NCBI GenBank assembly: GCA_002682825.1
Contig: NOKP01000016.1
Location: 973,593 to 1,037,592 of the forward strand
Length of the DNA stretch: 64,000 nt
Source: Neonectria sp. B-13
Taxonomy: Eukaryota; Ascomycota; Sordariomycetes; Hypocreales; Nectriaceae
Direction of reading: 5' to 3'
Part shown: piece by piece, positions 35,944-48,047 of the stretch
Position numbering within the stretch: position 1 is the first letter of the stretch
How the letters are laid out: every line of letters begins with the position of its first letter
The notes under the pieces: model-generated
Databases searched by the model: none
What the model was told of the DNA's origin: nothing
What the model saw: only the letters and a program-made list of their open reading frames with translations
Made by a program: the position numbers and the translations under genes

Positions 35944-38900
35944 CTACTTCTGTTCGTGCAATAGCTCATCCGCGAGTCGCGCCATATAAAACTGGCGAAT
36001 TTCAGGGGGAACCCGGTCGAAGCTCTTGGTGATTCGAGCCACGTCCTGCCTCCCTTTCTCATACGCCGCAAGGTCTCTGTTCCCATAAACATCTCGTCCG
36101 GATGAATACCCGCTCTCGAGGTCGCGGAAAAAGTAGTTCACCGCAACGCTCATGTCCGTTGTGGGTGTCGCCGTGTGAAACCACATTGGCGGCAAGAACA
36201 GAACGTCGCCTGGGCCCAGCACGGCGTCATGAGGATGAGCGGCAGTCAGTTGATGTTTTTCGAGGGCGGAAAATATGTCTAGGCTTGAGCTCGAGGCACC
36301 AGGGGCAAATGCTAGGTGGTTCACGTCGGTCGGCGGGAACAGCACCATCCGCTTTGAGCCTCGGACTTGCGTGTAAATATTGGCCATGACCTAAACCGAA
36401 GCGTAAGTTTGTCCGTACACAAATCTCGGTTACTCAGGAAGCGACCCACATCGTAGTGCAGCCACATGTTGGCTCGGCCAGATATTCTTAGTACTGAACT
36501 GAACAAGTTTTCTGTGACATGGCGGAGCTCTTCTGGGAGGTGGCATTCACCTGCCAATGATGGAAAGTCGTCCCTGATATTAGCTGGCCACTCTGATGGC
36601 TTATGTTCAGAGAGTGAACGCAAGTATAGCCTCTGCCCACGACTAACTTTGGCCATGAACGTTTCAACGGTTTCCGTGACATAGCGGAAGTTTTTGGAGT
36701 TAAAGTCCATCTTTTCTGTGTCCATCTGGCACTCATGCACCACCACCTAGCCACTTTTAGCTCTCTATCACGCAAACTGAAGTGGTCATGAGGAATAGCT
36801 TACCTGTTTTGTCGCACCCAGGCGCTGAACTAGATGTTCAGATGTCCAATTATCCACGCACTCACCCAAACTCAACCCTTCGATAATGACTGGCTTTCTA
36901 TTCCGCAACACCTCCTCGAAATCTGTGTCCGAACCCAGCCGAATTCTGGGAATTGTGGTCAACGTTGTCTTCGTCGCTGTGTGGGCTCGTTCAGCCAGGT
37001 CATTAATAGAATGCGTGACTTTAGGCGAATCCAGATGGTTAATCTCAATGTTGCTGTGAATTGACGCGTTCTGGGGCGATGGGGAAACGCTCGAAACGTC
37101 AACTGTGTAAACGCCAGTTTCCCAGAACGTCCCCATAGAAAAGCATGTGGCACCTCCTCCGAGGAAGATGAGGTTGTTCTGTAGAGACAGGATGGATGAT
37201 CCAATCATGAGCGGCCATCTGTCACTGGCAGTTTCAGGCGGTGCTGACAAGGAAACTTGCAGCCCTTTCGAGAGAGACACAAAGGCTACATCTTGACCTT
37301 GAGAAGACGGGTATTGTCCCACACCACCACATACAGCTGTGAAAGAACCACACATGACCGCCTGTGCACCAAACACTGACAAAGCATTGGCTTGGGTACG
37401 CGTTGTCTGAATCGACTCGAAATTCAGGGATGGCTATAAGCTTGTCAGTGAATGGTGTTTGAACTGCGTGGTGAGCTTTGAGGCACGCTTGGAGAATGCC
37501 AATGGAAGTTATCGTACCGCGGAGCCAGATATGTCAAGTTTCCACTCGTAAACTTTCGCATTTATTGTACCGCCTCGCGTCATCCCACCAGACAGCAATC
37601 CGCTAAACACCCTGGAATTGCTTTGAGTTTCTTTTGGCAAGGTAAGAGCGGTAGCCCCGAAGGTCGGGTCTGGTACGGATCCTGACACCGCACATTTGGC
37701 CCAGCCCTTGGTGGGGTGAAAGAGGAAATGATCAGGGGATACTTTCGAAGGTCCCGTCTTACCGCCAAAAACGAGAGCAAGGGACGATCCTCGCAGTCGG
37801 ACCGCGGCGTGTCGAAACAATGGCTTTGGAAGATCATCCATCTTCTCCCAACTTTTTGAGTCTTTCTTGAACACCCAGCAGTCTGAGAATACACCAGTTG
37901 GCGATGCGCGCCCTCCAGCAAGAAGAAGGCCAAAGGACCCAAGATCAGTGATCGTATGGCACATTCTAGCAGAGGGTCCCACAGGAGAGATCTCCAGCGG
38001 CACAGTGGCCCCATCCAGGGTGTAGATGTCGCAAGATGCAGTCCTTCCATTTGTTCCCATTCCAAAGGTGTGCATCGCATAGCTCCGACCCTCCGGGCTT
38101 GAGACTACCATGGAAGCGCCAAATCGACGTTTGGGGGCACTTGAGTCGTGGCGACGGATTTCCACGACGGACTGGCATCGGCCATCTTCTTGCCCTCGGC
38201 TCCGGGATGATGCGCAGGCGTTTGGAGTTGCCGCTGCATGCATGACAAAATAGTGTCGTGCAAATAAGACGAACTCCTCCCACTCGTCAAACGGTTCTAT
38301 CTCATCAAGTGCAATCTTCTCAGCTGCGCTGAGAAACTTTTCGCTATCCCAGGCATCCCAAAGATCCCAAATATCAACACTCCGCCAGCCTCTTTCTTGG
38401 AATCGAATTCTTTGGCTTTCCAAGGTAGGATATTCGTGAACTGATTTGAGCGGTGTGTTGAGTTTGTTAAAGTGACTCAGCATGGTTTTTGCAAAGGGGT
38501 GGTCAGCCCCATTAGGGAGGATCTGTTCTAGGAGACAAAACTCGGCTAACGAGCATCAATACATGAGCCATGGATTTGGCGGGGGTAATGTCCCGGCAAT
38601 GCTAACCTTGGCCAATTGAGCTCGCCCAGTTGATGAGGGCGTCTGCCGAATGTGTGTCCATATAAGTGATAGAGACTTCAGCAACAAACAGAACTGAGCA
38701 CTCTGACAGAGGAAGAAATGACTCCAGACATTGACGGAGAGCGTCCAGTTGTCGCAGATCGCACCCAAGCTGACAGTATTTTTCACTGCGGAGGAGTATC
38801 TGGTCTGTATCATGCTCGCTGATGATGGGGTTTGGGCCTAGGAGTTCCCGGAGTTGCGGAGTTCCGAGGACGACGGCGCGCTTCTTTCGCATAAGGTCTG

Positions 38901-39424
38901 GATAGTCGATATCTAGAAAGACAGTGTTATCGCATGCGCTTGCGTAACGTGTATGACACTGCCAAGGTAGGACATCACTTTCGACGTTGTGATCAGCAGA
39001 ATGGCCCTTGCTTCAGAAGCACAGCACAATGCTTACCTCCCACATCCTAGGTTGATGACAACCTTCTTCTGATCAGATGGTGAAGACTTGAGAAACTGAT
39101 GAACAACAACATCGATAGCCCTGAGTCTCAGCCAGTATCCGCGGTTGATGAGCGGGGCCCTTCTCTGAAATTTGTTGACAAAGTAACGGAAGAAATGGGC
39201 CTCGTTTGGGTAGTAGAACCGCTCAACGCTCCGCTTAGATACGATGCTGCTGCTGTTTGTCTGCGCAGTTGCTCAGTATACAGGCTGGAACAGAACTAGG
39301 TTTTAAGGCATTTAAAACTCCAGCTAAGTAACAAACAAGGCTAGCTTACCCCCATGATCAGGTCGTCAAGCGCCTGCGTCTTGGACTGCCGCGAGGGCGG
39401 GGGTGGTTTCGAAGATGTCGCCAT
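35944..39424 (-). CDS. PPM2: tRNA wybutosine-synthesizing protein 4 (methyltransferase-kelch-JmjC)
   Basis: Seven exons on the minus strand (39424-39350, 39260-39037, 38977-38607, 38545-37518, 37433-36804, 36746-36450, 36390-35944) give 1023 residues with every phase matching. The N-terminal third is a leucine-carboxyl-methyltransferase-like domain with the SAM motif VVINLGCGSD (about 95-105) and FLDIDYPDLM. The middle contains kelch-type beta repeats (for example LALVFGGKTG, FGLLLAGGRAS, NLIFLGGGATCF). The C-terminus is a cupin/JmjC fold: WLHYD gives an HxD-like pair and MWFHTATP the distal His. This order is the Tyw4/Ppm2 signature. The enzyme performs the last steps of wybutosine formation at G37 of tRNA-Phe, by SAM-dependent methyl esterification and methoxycarbonylation. 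It diverges from ATG18 across 921 bases. Confidence 0.95.
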
Positions 39425-40345
39425 TTTGGAAGAGAAAGCACCCGTCGAGTAGCTGCTCCTGTCGAACTATAGGGTGCGTGAAAGCCCCTAGCTATCTTTG
39501 ACTGGGCCAATGTCTTCTGTGTTGCTCATCTGGTGGACCTTGGACTTGGTAAGAGAGATCGATCGGTCAGTGTGCGAGAAAATATGATTTTTACTTGTGG
39601 TGTGGTGTGCATCCAACGAAGGTCACAGGGACTTCAGCCCACTACCTCGTGATCCACGCCAAATTCCTAGCAGCGACAAGTACCTTCGAAGACCTGTCCA
39701 ACAAAGCCCAGGCCGGCAGGAGCTGGCTGCATGCGTGCCTTCCCCTCCCCACCTCCGCATCCACTTGCACCCCACCAGCTTTCTCCGAGCTCCGTCATTC
39801 TGGCCTTCGCACTCGCCGAGTCGTCGTCCACCTCCCATTTCCCATTTTCCCAATATTCCATTCTCACGCCCTCGCCAGCCCGTGCCATTCACTAATCTCT
39901 TTGTTGCTCTTTGGGCTGCTCACCTCGACGCCCTGGAAAAACAAGCCTCAACAAGCAGTGAACGACTGGCTGCGCACCACGCCTGGTCACTTGCGCTGGC
40001 CACAGCAATCAGACCCTCGCCGTCCTACTCCCCCCCCCAACCTCGCGACAGCTGCCTAGCTCAGCCCAACAAGGTCGCCAGCCTCGCACCCTCGGGATCA
40101 TGATCACACCCGCCTGACGTTTTCTACACGGTGTCGTCTTCCTTGTTGACTCACTCCCCCCATCGTCGTCCACCTAGATCGACCCATCCGAATCGAATCC
40201 ATTGGCGCCGCCTGCCTCCAACTTGCTTCCCCATCCGCCTCATCTCCGACTCACCGTTGACCGACCGACCGACTTGTGAACGCACAACAAACATCTAGAT
40301 TCATCTCGCCAGGTCCCTCGACCTGTGCAAACATCTTCCGATACC
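39425..40345. promoter_or_regulatory. divergent promoter region TYW4 / ATG18
   Basis: This 921-base space lies between two genes transcribed away from each other. The half nearest ATG18 is strongly C-rich on the plus strand and probably forms its 5' leader. No coding signal beyond overlapping chance frames. Confidence 0.55.
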
Positions 40346-41897
40346 ATGACAAATCCCATACTCAATTTCATCACCTTCAACCAGGACCACAGCTGCCTTG
40401 CCGTTGGTACGTCTGTCGCATTCCCGGCTCCCGTTCGTCTTGGCTGACCATGACGTTATTTTCTCTCGCGCAGGCACGTCGAAGGGCTTTCGAATTTACC
40501 ACACCGACCCGTTCTCCCGAATATTCAGTAGCGATGACGGTAATATCGCCATCATCGAGATGCTCTTCTCCACATCTCTTGTCGCTCTCATCCTCTCTCC
40601 CCGCCACCTCATCATCCAGAACACCAAGGTAAATACACCCTTATCGCGGTGCCGCCTCAGGGCTGACATCTCCATCAGAGAGCTTCCGTTATCTGCGAAT
40701 TGACTTTTCCCTCGGCCGTCCTGGCTGTGCGACTGAACCGAAAGCGACTGGCTGTCGTTCTGGAGGAGGAAATTTACCTTTACGACATAAGCAACATGAG
40801 TCTTCTCCACACCATTGCCACATCTCCCAACGCATCGGCCATCTGCGCTCTATCGCCCTCGTCTGAGAACTGTTTTATCGCATACCCGCTTCCAAAACCA
40901 CGAGAGGATGCAGATTCCAGGCGGCCTGCTCACGCGCCTCCCCAGTCGACATTTGTCCCTCCGACCTCCGGCGAAGTACTCGTTTTCGATACCCTTACTT
41001 TGAAGGCCGTCAACGTCATCGAGGCCCATCGATCACCTTTGTGTTGCATATGTCTCAACAACGAGGGCACCCTTCTAGCCACGGCGAGTGAAACGGGAAC
41101 CATCATCCGAGTCTTCTCCGTGCCGAGGGGCCAGAAACTCTACCAGTTCAGGCGCGGAACATACCCATCTACCATTTACAGCATGTCCTTCAACCTTAGC
41201 TCCACCCTGCTTTGTGTCTCCTCCACGTCCGACACAGTCCACATCTTCCGTCTTGGGGTTCCCCCAGGAAATAATACACCGGCTGGCGCGCCTATTGAAT
41301 CCCCCGTCGCCCCGCGACAGGACCGATGGTCGCGAGCTCGAAGCCACGAAGACCCAGAGTCGCCGGGAAACAGTGCGGCAGATTCTCCTAAGAGTGACCC
41401 TGCCGACAAGACCGGCACTGCTGACGGCACAGGAAACGGCAATCCAAGCCATCGTAGGCAGAGTGGCTCGTTCAGTAGCATGCTGCGGCGCTCCTCTCAG
41501 ATCATGGGACGCGGAGTTGCTGGGGTCGTGGGCTCATATCTGCCCCAGTCCGTCACCGAGATGTGGGAGCCAACAAGAGACTTTGCCTACATTAAGATAC
41601 CCAAGTCGGCAGTGACGTCGGGCCCTTCGCGGGCTACGGGCGAATCATCAGGCGGCCCACTGCGTAGCGTCGTAGCGATGAGCAGTAGCAGCCCACAAGT
41701 CATGGTCGTCACTAGCGATGGCGGCTTCTATGTCTACAACATTGACATGGAACATGGGGGAGAGGGCTACCTGGTCAAGCAGTTTTCGTAAGTTCACATC
41801 CTATCTCTAAGCCTTCACCTAGAAGTATACACTAACCATCGTCTACAGTGTCCTTGAAGGGGATGACAAGAGTGATGTCTCAAACTATGGGAGCTAG
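40346..41897 (+). CDS. ATG18: Atg18-type PROPPIN, autophagy WD-repeat phosphoinositide-binding protein
   Basis: Four exons, 40346-40406, 40474-40628, 40679-41787 and 41849-41897, give 457 residues with matching phases. The N-terminus ([23 protein letters not shown]) is the first blade of a seven-bladed WD40-like propeller. The diagnostic FRRG motif is at about 229-232; it binds PI3P and PI(3,5)P2 in PROPPINs and is followed by [16 protein letters not shown] long acidic/Ser-rich insertion (about 255-345) lies where Atg18-family proteins carry the loop of blade 6. The protein acts at the phagophore assembly site, with Atg2, and at the vacuole. Length fits Atg18 rather than Atg21 or Hsv2, though paralogue identity is not certain without alignment. 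The last exon codes for only 15 residues plus the stop. Confidence 0.95.
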
Positions 41898-42757
41898 GCT
41901 TTCACGGCTCCAGCCCCAGGATACTTATCACAGTCTAAACATTTCTGGTTGAGAAGGACAGTGGTGCATCACACATGGCGTTTTGCGTTCTATGGGACTT
42001 TGTCATTTCTATTTTTCGACTTTTTGAGGATAATCAGTCATCTTAAATACCCTTTGTCTCTTGGACTGCTCCCGAGAGTCTCATACAGCTACTCATACCG
42101 ACCCAAGCTCTCTGACAATGGTTATCTGGGGAAGCGGCAGATAGGCAAGCGATTCCTGGGACTTGGACATTCTTCCCTCGCTCACGATGACCAATCACTT
42201 GGTAACTTTAATTTACCAAATAGCCGTTGCACAGAAGAAAACCTCCGTGAATAATTGAGCATCGAAGAAGCATCCCCGGCTCTTCATTGTCATCATAACT
42301 CATCATCATATCCAGAACGCGGCTTCGACATCCCAAACATGCGACGCCACCTTTGGTCAACAACATCTGCCAACAAACGCCGGGCACAAGCCCATTCCAA
42401 ACCCCTTGATAGAGGCCGGCCGAAATCCTCCTTAAGATGCAATAACTAAGACCGAGACAAAACGCCCGCGCGGTCCCCAATCCTTGATAATCAACCAATC
42501 TGTTCGTCAGACAAGGCATGAGTTCCTGACTACTCCTTCTCAATCCGCCGAAGAAACGAGGAAGATTCCCCCGGCACTCCTGGTGCTCTGAGCGGAGCTT
42601 CCCCAAAACATGAAATTTCAAATAATGCATTTCAGGCTGCAGACCATATCCCTGATAGTTGTATGTCATCCACAGAACAAGGCTGTGTAGGGACGTTATG
42701 TCTCGCAAAATTGCCTTTCTACCAGTTCATACTATGAAAGTGCCTGGGATCCAGAAA
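41898..42757. other. intergenic between convergent genes
   Basis: 3' flanks of ATG18 and the PPS1-like gene. No gene seen; the frame at minus 42208-42708 has no protein-like features. Confidence 0.6.
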
Positions 42758-44923
42758 CTATCTGGCGTATGGACTGTTCATGAGTGCAATCGCTCGTGTG
42801 ATCTCACCCCATTCGAGATCCCTCTTGATTGGGGCGTCTTCATCGCCTTTCTGTTGGAGCATCTCCTCCCACCTCAACAACTCGTAGGCAAACCGCAGAT
42901 GCGGTTGAATGATGACATTTAGTCGGCGAGCCCTGACAAAGCAGTATGCGCGGGGAAACGACATGTTCATGGCCTGCATGACTTCAGCAATGCAGATCGT
43001 GGCACTTCGAGAGACACCAACTCGACAATGAACTAGCGTTGCGGTACCATTTCGTCTTCCTCGAGCTACATCAATGGGGATTCGGTCAGCCAAGGAACAC
43101 TGAGAAGCGGATATTAGTTGTCATCACTCACCAATAAAATCGAGACATCGAGAAAACTCGTCTGTCAAGGGGTCGATACCATTGTCTTGGACTCCTTGGA
43201 CGACGCAGACGTTCTCGGCTCCCCATTCCTCCATATCGCCATCTCGCCACATGGCTGTCTCGCCAACACTAAGAATCTGCCCAATACCCAGCGCCCTCAA
43301 AAGATCTGGGTTGTTTGCATGGCCGAGATTGCCCAGATACATGTAATCGAGGACCCTGCTGGGGAACGAGCCATCCAAGCCAGCGAACCAGCTTGGCTCA
43401 TCTTTAGAGAGAGTTGTAATTTCAGTCAAACTCATCCCAGCGCAGACGGGTGATTCCCGAAGTAGTCGTGGGGTGATTGCTGACAGAAGAGCCACATCAG
43501 TCGGGTAGGCGAAAAAGTTTCGGTTCTTAGTAGTGTGAAGATGAAGCCATGCTTCCGGCACAGCTCGCCCGGTGCTATAGCTAAAATAGGCAATGCCTAG
43601 CATCGTCGACTCCGTGTAGCCATCCGCGCAGTGAAGCAAAATCTTCCGAGGACGGACATCGAAGGTGATTTGCAACTCAGATGGCATGGGCGAGTCACCT
43701 TCCACATCGTGGTGTCTTACCTCATCATCTGACTCGGGGTAGGAGCCATGAGCAAGGTGATAAATCCATTTACAGGTCTCAAGAATACCATCGGTCTCTG
43801 AATGGGACCATGTAGGAGGAAGAATACTGCCCGAAGAGGGGAAGTCCAGCATATGCTGTTTTCCCGTTTCGTCGGGGCTCTCTGCGATGACTTGCAAAGC
43901 CAGGGGATTGAGTCGGCCCATATCACTGCACTCAATTAAGATGTCGAACTGCTGCTCCTCAGGACTGCCCGGCTCGGGGGTTGGGCCCATGAAGACGTTG
44001 TGGGATATTTCAGAGGCTTCCGTCATGTTCCACATCTCTCGTCGTTCCTGGTGGAAAAAGTCCAAGACATGTCCCGTCAGGCACCCAGATGAGTCGATTG
44101 CCACGATTTCCGGGTAATTTTCTTCAAACTCGCTGAACGGGCTTGTGCAGACAAAAGTGTTGTGCTCTGGTGAGCACGCACCCTGGGCAATTTGTTTCTC
44201 GTACCATCGCTGCTGGCCAGTGGCGATGTCCCAGGCCAAATTGCGTGTCTGAACTGAATCTTGGCCGTATACAATAATATCCGAAGTCCGTGCAATTTTG
44301 GCGGTTTGGATCTGGAAGTTCCGGACGGAGAAGCCCTCACGGGGATCAGCCTCGACAAAGTCAGGACCTTGCCCAGATTGCATAACATCTTCGGGTGCAA
44401 CGGCGCCTTTGAGACGAGAGCAAGCAAGAACACCATCGGCCTTGACAATCGTTATAGCGCGGATACAAGATGGAGTCTTCCTGAGGGTACGTTTTCGGGC
44501 AGCAAAGAAAGCCTGCTGGACATGATTTTGGGGATGTAGGCCATGTAACCATGGGAACACCAGAGACGGATCTGGCAGCGGCTGGCGAGAAGCAAAATCA
44601 ATGGCTTCAGCAACCTGGTTTGCGTCAAGCTCGAAAATGGAGAGCGAGCCGTTGTCAAGGCGGTTGAAGCCATCCGGGGGGTACAAAATGGAGCTCTGCT
44701 GTGAGCGGTCGATGGTCCGGGGCGAGGGGGGCGATGGCGGTGGGGTGTTGGGCTCATCTGCACGAGCGGGTCCGGTGGGACAGACGGGGATGTGTTTGTT
44801 CGGGACCGGGACAGAGCATTGTGTGGAAGAAGAGGAGCTGATAGATTCGAGAGAAAGGGGCGGTGTGATGGTCGACGACGGACGATGCGGCGGGATAGGT
44901 CTGGGGAGGGCGATAGTAGCCAT
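42758..44923 (-). CDS. PPS1: PPS1-like dual-specificity protein phosphatase
   Basis: Two exons on the minus strand, 44923-43132 and 43065-42758, give 699 residues; the 66-base intron has donor GTGAGT and acceptor ATGTAG. The C-terminal 170 residues are a dual-specificity phosphatase domain: DYMYLGNLGHANNPDLLRAL begins it, and the active-site loop is VHCRVGVSRSAT (HCx5R) with PRAYCFVRARR downstream. A second, upstream phosphatase-like region carries KILLHCADGYTESTML, in which the P-loop Arg is replaced, so it is probably non-catalytic. This pairing is typical of fungal PPS1 proteins, which in yeast affect S phase/checkpoint behaviour. The N-terminal 100 residues are Ser/Pro-rich. The gene converges with ATG18 and diverges from RAD3. 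Confidence 0.92.
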
Positions 44924-46048
44924 GTTCGCGGGAGCTGCGAACGGCCGGAGCGAGGTCGATTCGATGTATGTATCGATTGAGGGGAGGGCGCGAGTGAGGG
45001 GGGGTGGGACGTAATGATGTACGACAGGTCGCGGTCGGGCCTCAGGGAAAGATGGTCAAATAGAAGTGAGGTTTTGCTGGATGATATGTTGATATTCGAA
45101 TTTAGCCGCGGGACGCTGGATGAGATAGTCAGAATACTGGGCTACAAATCAAAGTCTGTCAAGATGGACGAGACGCACACAGCTTCTTCCTTGCTGCAGA
45201 CTGGCTTGTGTCGCACATGCCTGAACCCAGGTCGAGAAACAGGCACGAAGGCAGGCGAGCACGATGAAGGAGCAAGGCAAGTTCAAGGTGGAATGGAGAG
45301 GGAGACAAGGGGAGGAGGCGGGGCTGAGGGTTGGCACGAAGTCGTGCAGGACCAGACTCTATGGCTGTGTTCGGTCTATCAAGATGATGATAGCATAGGC
45401 CGCAAGTGAGGCTTCAAAGATATGGTCCTGAATGGTAAGGCGAATTGCAAGATAAAATAGATGTGATGTGGCAATGCAAGGACAAAGGTACGAGAGCTGT
45501 GGCGCCAAAAAGCCGCGACGAAGACGATGCGATGAAAGGAACGAAGCAGGAGGTGGTCCCAAAACGGAAAGTAGCAGACAGATTCGGATACTGGGGTGAC
45601 GAACAAACGGAGAGAGGATCGAAGCGAGTTGCGGTAGCTTGGTGTTGTCACGCTCTGAGCAAGGATAATGGATAGATAGCCTGATTTGCGGGGATCGGAC
45701 CACGGCGAGACGTTGGCGATGATAGTGGACACGGGACAATAAAGGCGTCACGAGGACGGCAAGCAAACGACAAGAAGGTATTAGGAGGAAGAGGAAGACG
45801 AGGGGGGAGGGGGAGAAGAGGGAGGGGAGAGAACGGATCACGGACGGAAGTCGGGGTGGTAAGAGTAATAGTGGTTGGCGGCGTTGGAGGTGCTGGTGGT
45901 GGTGGTGGTGGACATTGTTGTTGGGCGTAATGTGCAATGGCGGATGGCGACCAGAAGATGGCGAATTGCTGATAAGGCGTGTGTGTCGGTCCCTGTCCCG
46001 GCAGGCGTTGGTGTGTTGTGTAAGGGAGCGTGCAAGAAGATTAGCACT

Positions 46049-46078
46049 GTACGAGGTACAGTAGTCTGTACCTCGTAC
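46049..46078. repeat. perfect 13-bp inverted repeat, 4-base loop
   Basis: GTACGAGGTACAG at 46049-46061 and its exact complement CTGTACCTCGTAC at 46066-46078 are separated by TAGT. The hairpin lies in the divergent space between the PPS1-like gene and RAD3. It is not followed by a T tract, and bacterial-type termination does not apply here. Confidence 0.9.
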
Positions 46079-46785
46079 TCCGTACACCAATACATGGGAC
46101 CTACTACTTCTTACATCCTGTATCAGCAACCATTGATCATCACCAGCCATGGATTATGGTGACCTTGCGTGAAGTGAGCGTGTCGCATGCAATGCGGTGA
46201 TAGTGACTGACCAGTGACCATGGCCCATGGTGGCTGATAGCCCAGGGCACGGGCCAATTGGAATAGCCCAGAGGTAGCCCAGTGTGGATGGAAAGCGGGG
46301 AAGGGGCGCTGGCCAAAGTATATCGTTGGCCAAGGGAAGGGCATGAGGGGCGGGGAGCTTCCTGCCGCCCACGCCATGTCTGGATGACACTGTGCTGCGT
46401 GGGCTACTAGGGCACTGTATGCACTCCTCCAAGTCTCACATCTGCAGAAGCGTTCAGGCTCTACCGCAAGGATGAAGAATACCTGTGACTCTATGTTCTC
46501 TAAGACCCACTTACCCAGTCCATCTTTCGTGCAATTGATAGCCTCGTGCACGGGGAAAAGGGAAAAAGCACCATGAGCACCACACGCCTGGTCCCGGAGG
46601 CTAGAAATTGAGGTGAGGCCATACATCAAGGATGTGAGCCCAGGTGTGAGGTGAGGTAGTGGTGGAGGCGCAACGCCAAAAGCCCGAGGCTAGCAAGTCA
46701 GTCGAGCCCGGTGCATTAGCGCCTCCGCTACGGAGTACGGCTACGGAGCTTGCTCCTCCCCAGCTTGACAGAAACACCCACATGC

Positions 46786-46867
46786 TCACACGCGCACAGC
46801 CTCACACGCGCAAAGCCTCACACGCGCACAAGCTCGTTGCAGGTTGCAGGTTACAGGTTACAGGCGG
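46786..46867. repeat. two adjoining tandem repeats (16-mer and 7-mer)
   Basis: Three copies of a CTCACACGCGCAaAGC-like unit (46786-46833) are followed by four units of GCAGGTT/ACAGGTT (46838-46867). Both lie in intergenic DNA. Confidence 0.85.
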
Positions 46868-48047
46868 CTGTACTCGCAATTTACACTTGTTGGTCTTCAA
46901 CTTGAGACTCGGTCCCAGCCCCCAAGACACACTGTTGGTACCGTTTTGTTGTTTGAAGAGCCAGTCAGTCAGCTGGTAACCAAAATACCTTTGTAGTCGG
47001 GTTTCCCAAGATGTCCTTCGCTCTCAAGAGAACAGGGTCCACCAGGAGACATTAGATGTGAAACCTCAAATTCAGTCTACTCGATCAGTTCTTCCCCATT
47101 GGGCTCTAATCCTCCCAGGTTTTTTAACCATTTGCCACTCAACCAATTGCCCATTCCATAATGATAGGACTAATGTTCATGCTTACTTCGCCTCAGCAGT
47201 CGCCGTGCGGCATGCGGGATGTGGCAGGATATGCGGGGTTGTTGTCTCTACCGCTCGACATCTTGTCTCCCCCAAAGCATCTCGCCACAACTCCAGCCAT
47301 GAAAACGTCAGGTCCAATCATAAGCAAGCCAAGATAGGTCTGATAAAGCTGTCAGTTTGTTTTGCACACGCAACCCCCTCTCTGGGCCTTAGGGCGCTCC
47401 AACTAGACCCAGTGACATGTTTGCTGCTTTGACGGTAATTCAGTTTGGCTCTTCGCAATTGCTAACAACTCTGCTCGGTGCTGTCGACGTTCGCATGTCG
47501 GCACTAGTCCGACCTTTTGATACTGATGCTGGTCATGTTGATATCAGCTTGCGTCTAACTGGTCCACAACCCCATTCCCCGATACCAAACGATGTTGTAG
47601 CCCCCACCTCAGAGTGCCCGCTTCGGATCTAGGGACCTTGATTGCTTGATTGCTCGCCCGCATTGCTCTTCCCAGATCTGTCCCTCCATCAGGGATAGAT
47701 GCAAATTCCCTCGCACAGTATGGTAAGTACGTACTACGGATTTCGTGCGGCTAGCAGTGCTTCTTGGGAGTCTCATGCCTGCGCAAACGCAGGTGTGCTG
47801 CCCCGCCAAGCCTCCACCGTGAACACAGCACAGGCCTCCGGGTGCTCCGTACCTTACCCACGTAACAACCTGCTGACTTATCAGATGTGACATCAGCACC
47901 TGAAGGCACGTGATTTCGCGACAACTTGGTTCTGCCTAAGAGCCTGCCGTCACGCATCACGTCGTTCACCCGACATTGGAACCGTTCACCTCGGCTTCAC
48001 CTGGAAATCACCGAGGGCATGCCCCGGTGTCCGTCCTTTGAGCCATC

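Larger units (their letters stand above)
44924..48047. other. intergenic, divergent promoters of PPS1-like gene and RAD3
   Basis: About 3.1 kb with no supported gene. It contains GGT/GGA-rich tracts near 45780-45910, a perfect 13-bp hairpin at 46049-46078, a 16-bp tandem repeat near 46786 and a GCAGGTT/ACAGGTT repeat next to it. The open frame at minus 45359-46150 is low-complexity Ser/Leu/His and judged spurious. Confidence 0.55.

Noticed and set aside
45359..46150. 263-codon open frame on the minus strand
   Set aside because: It is Leu/Ser/His-rich, derived from C/T-rich DNA, with no domain and several competing frames.
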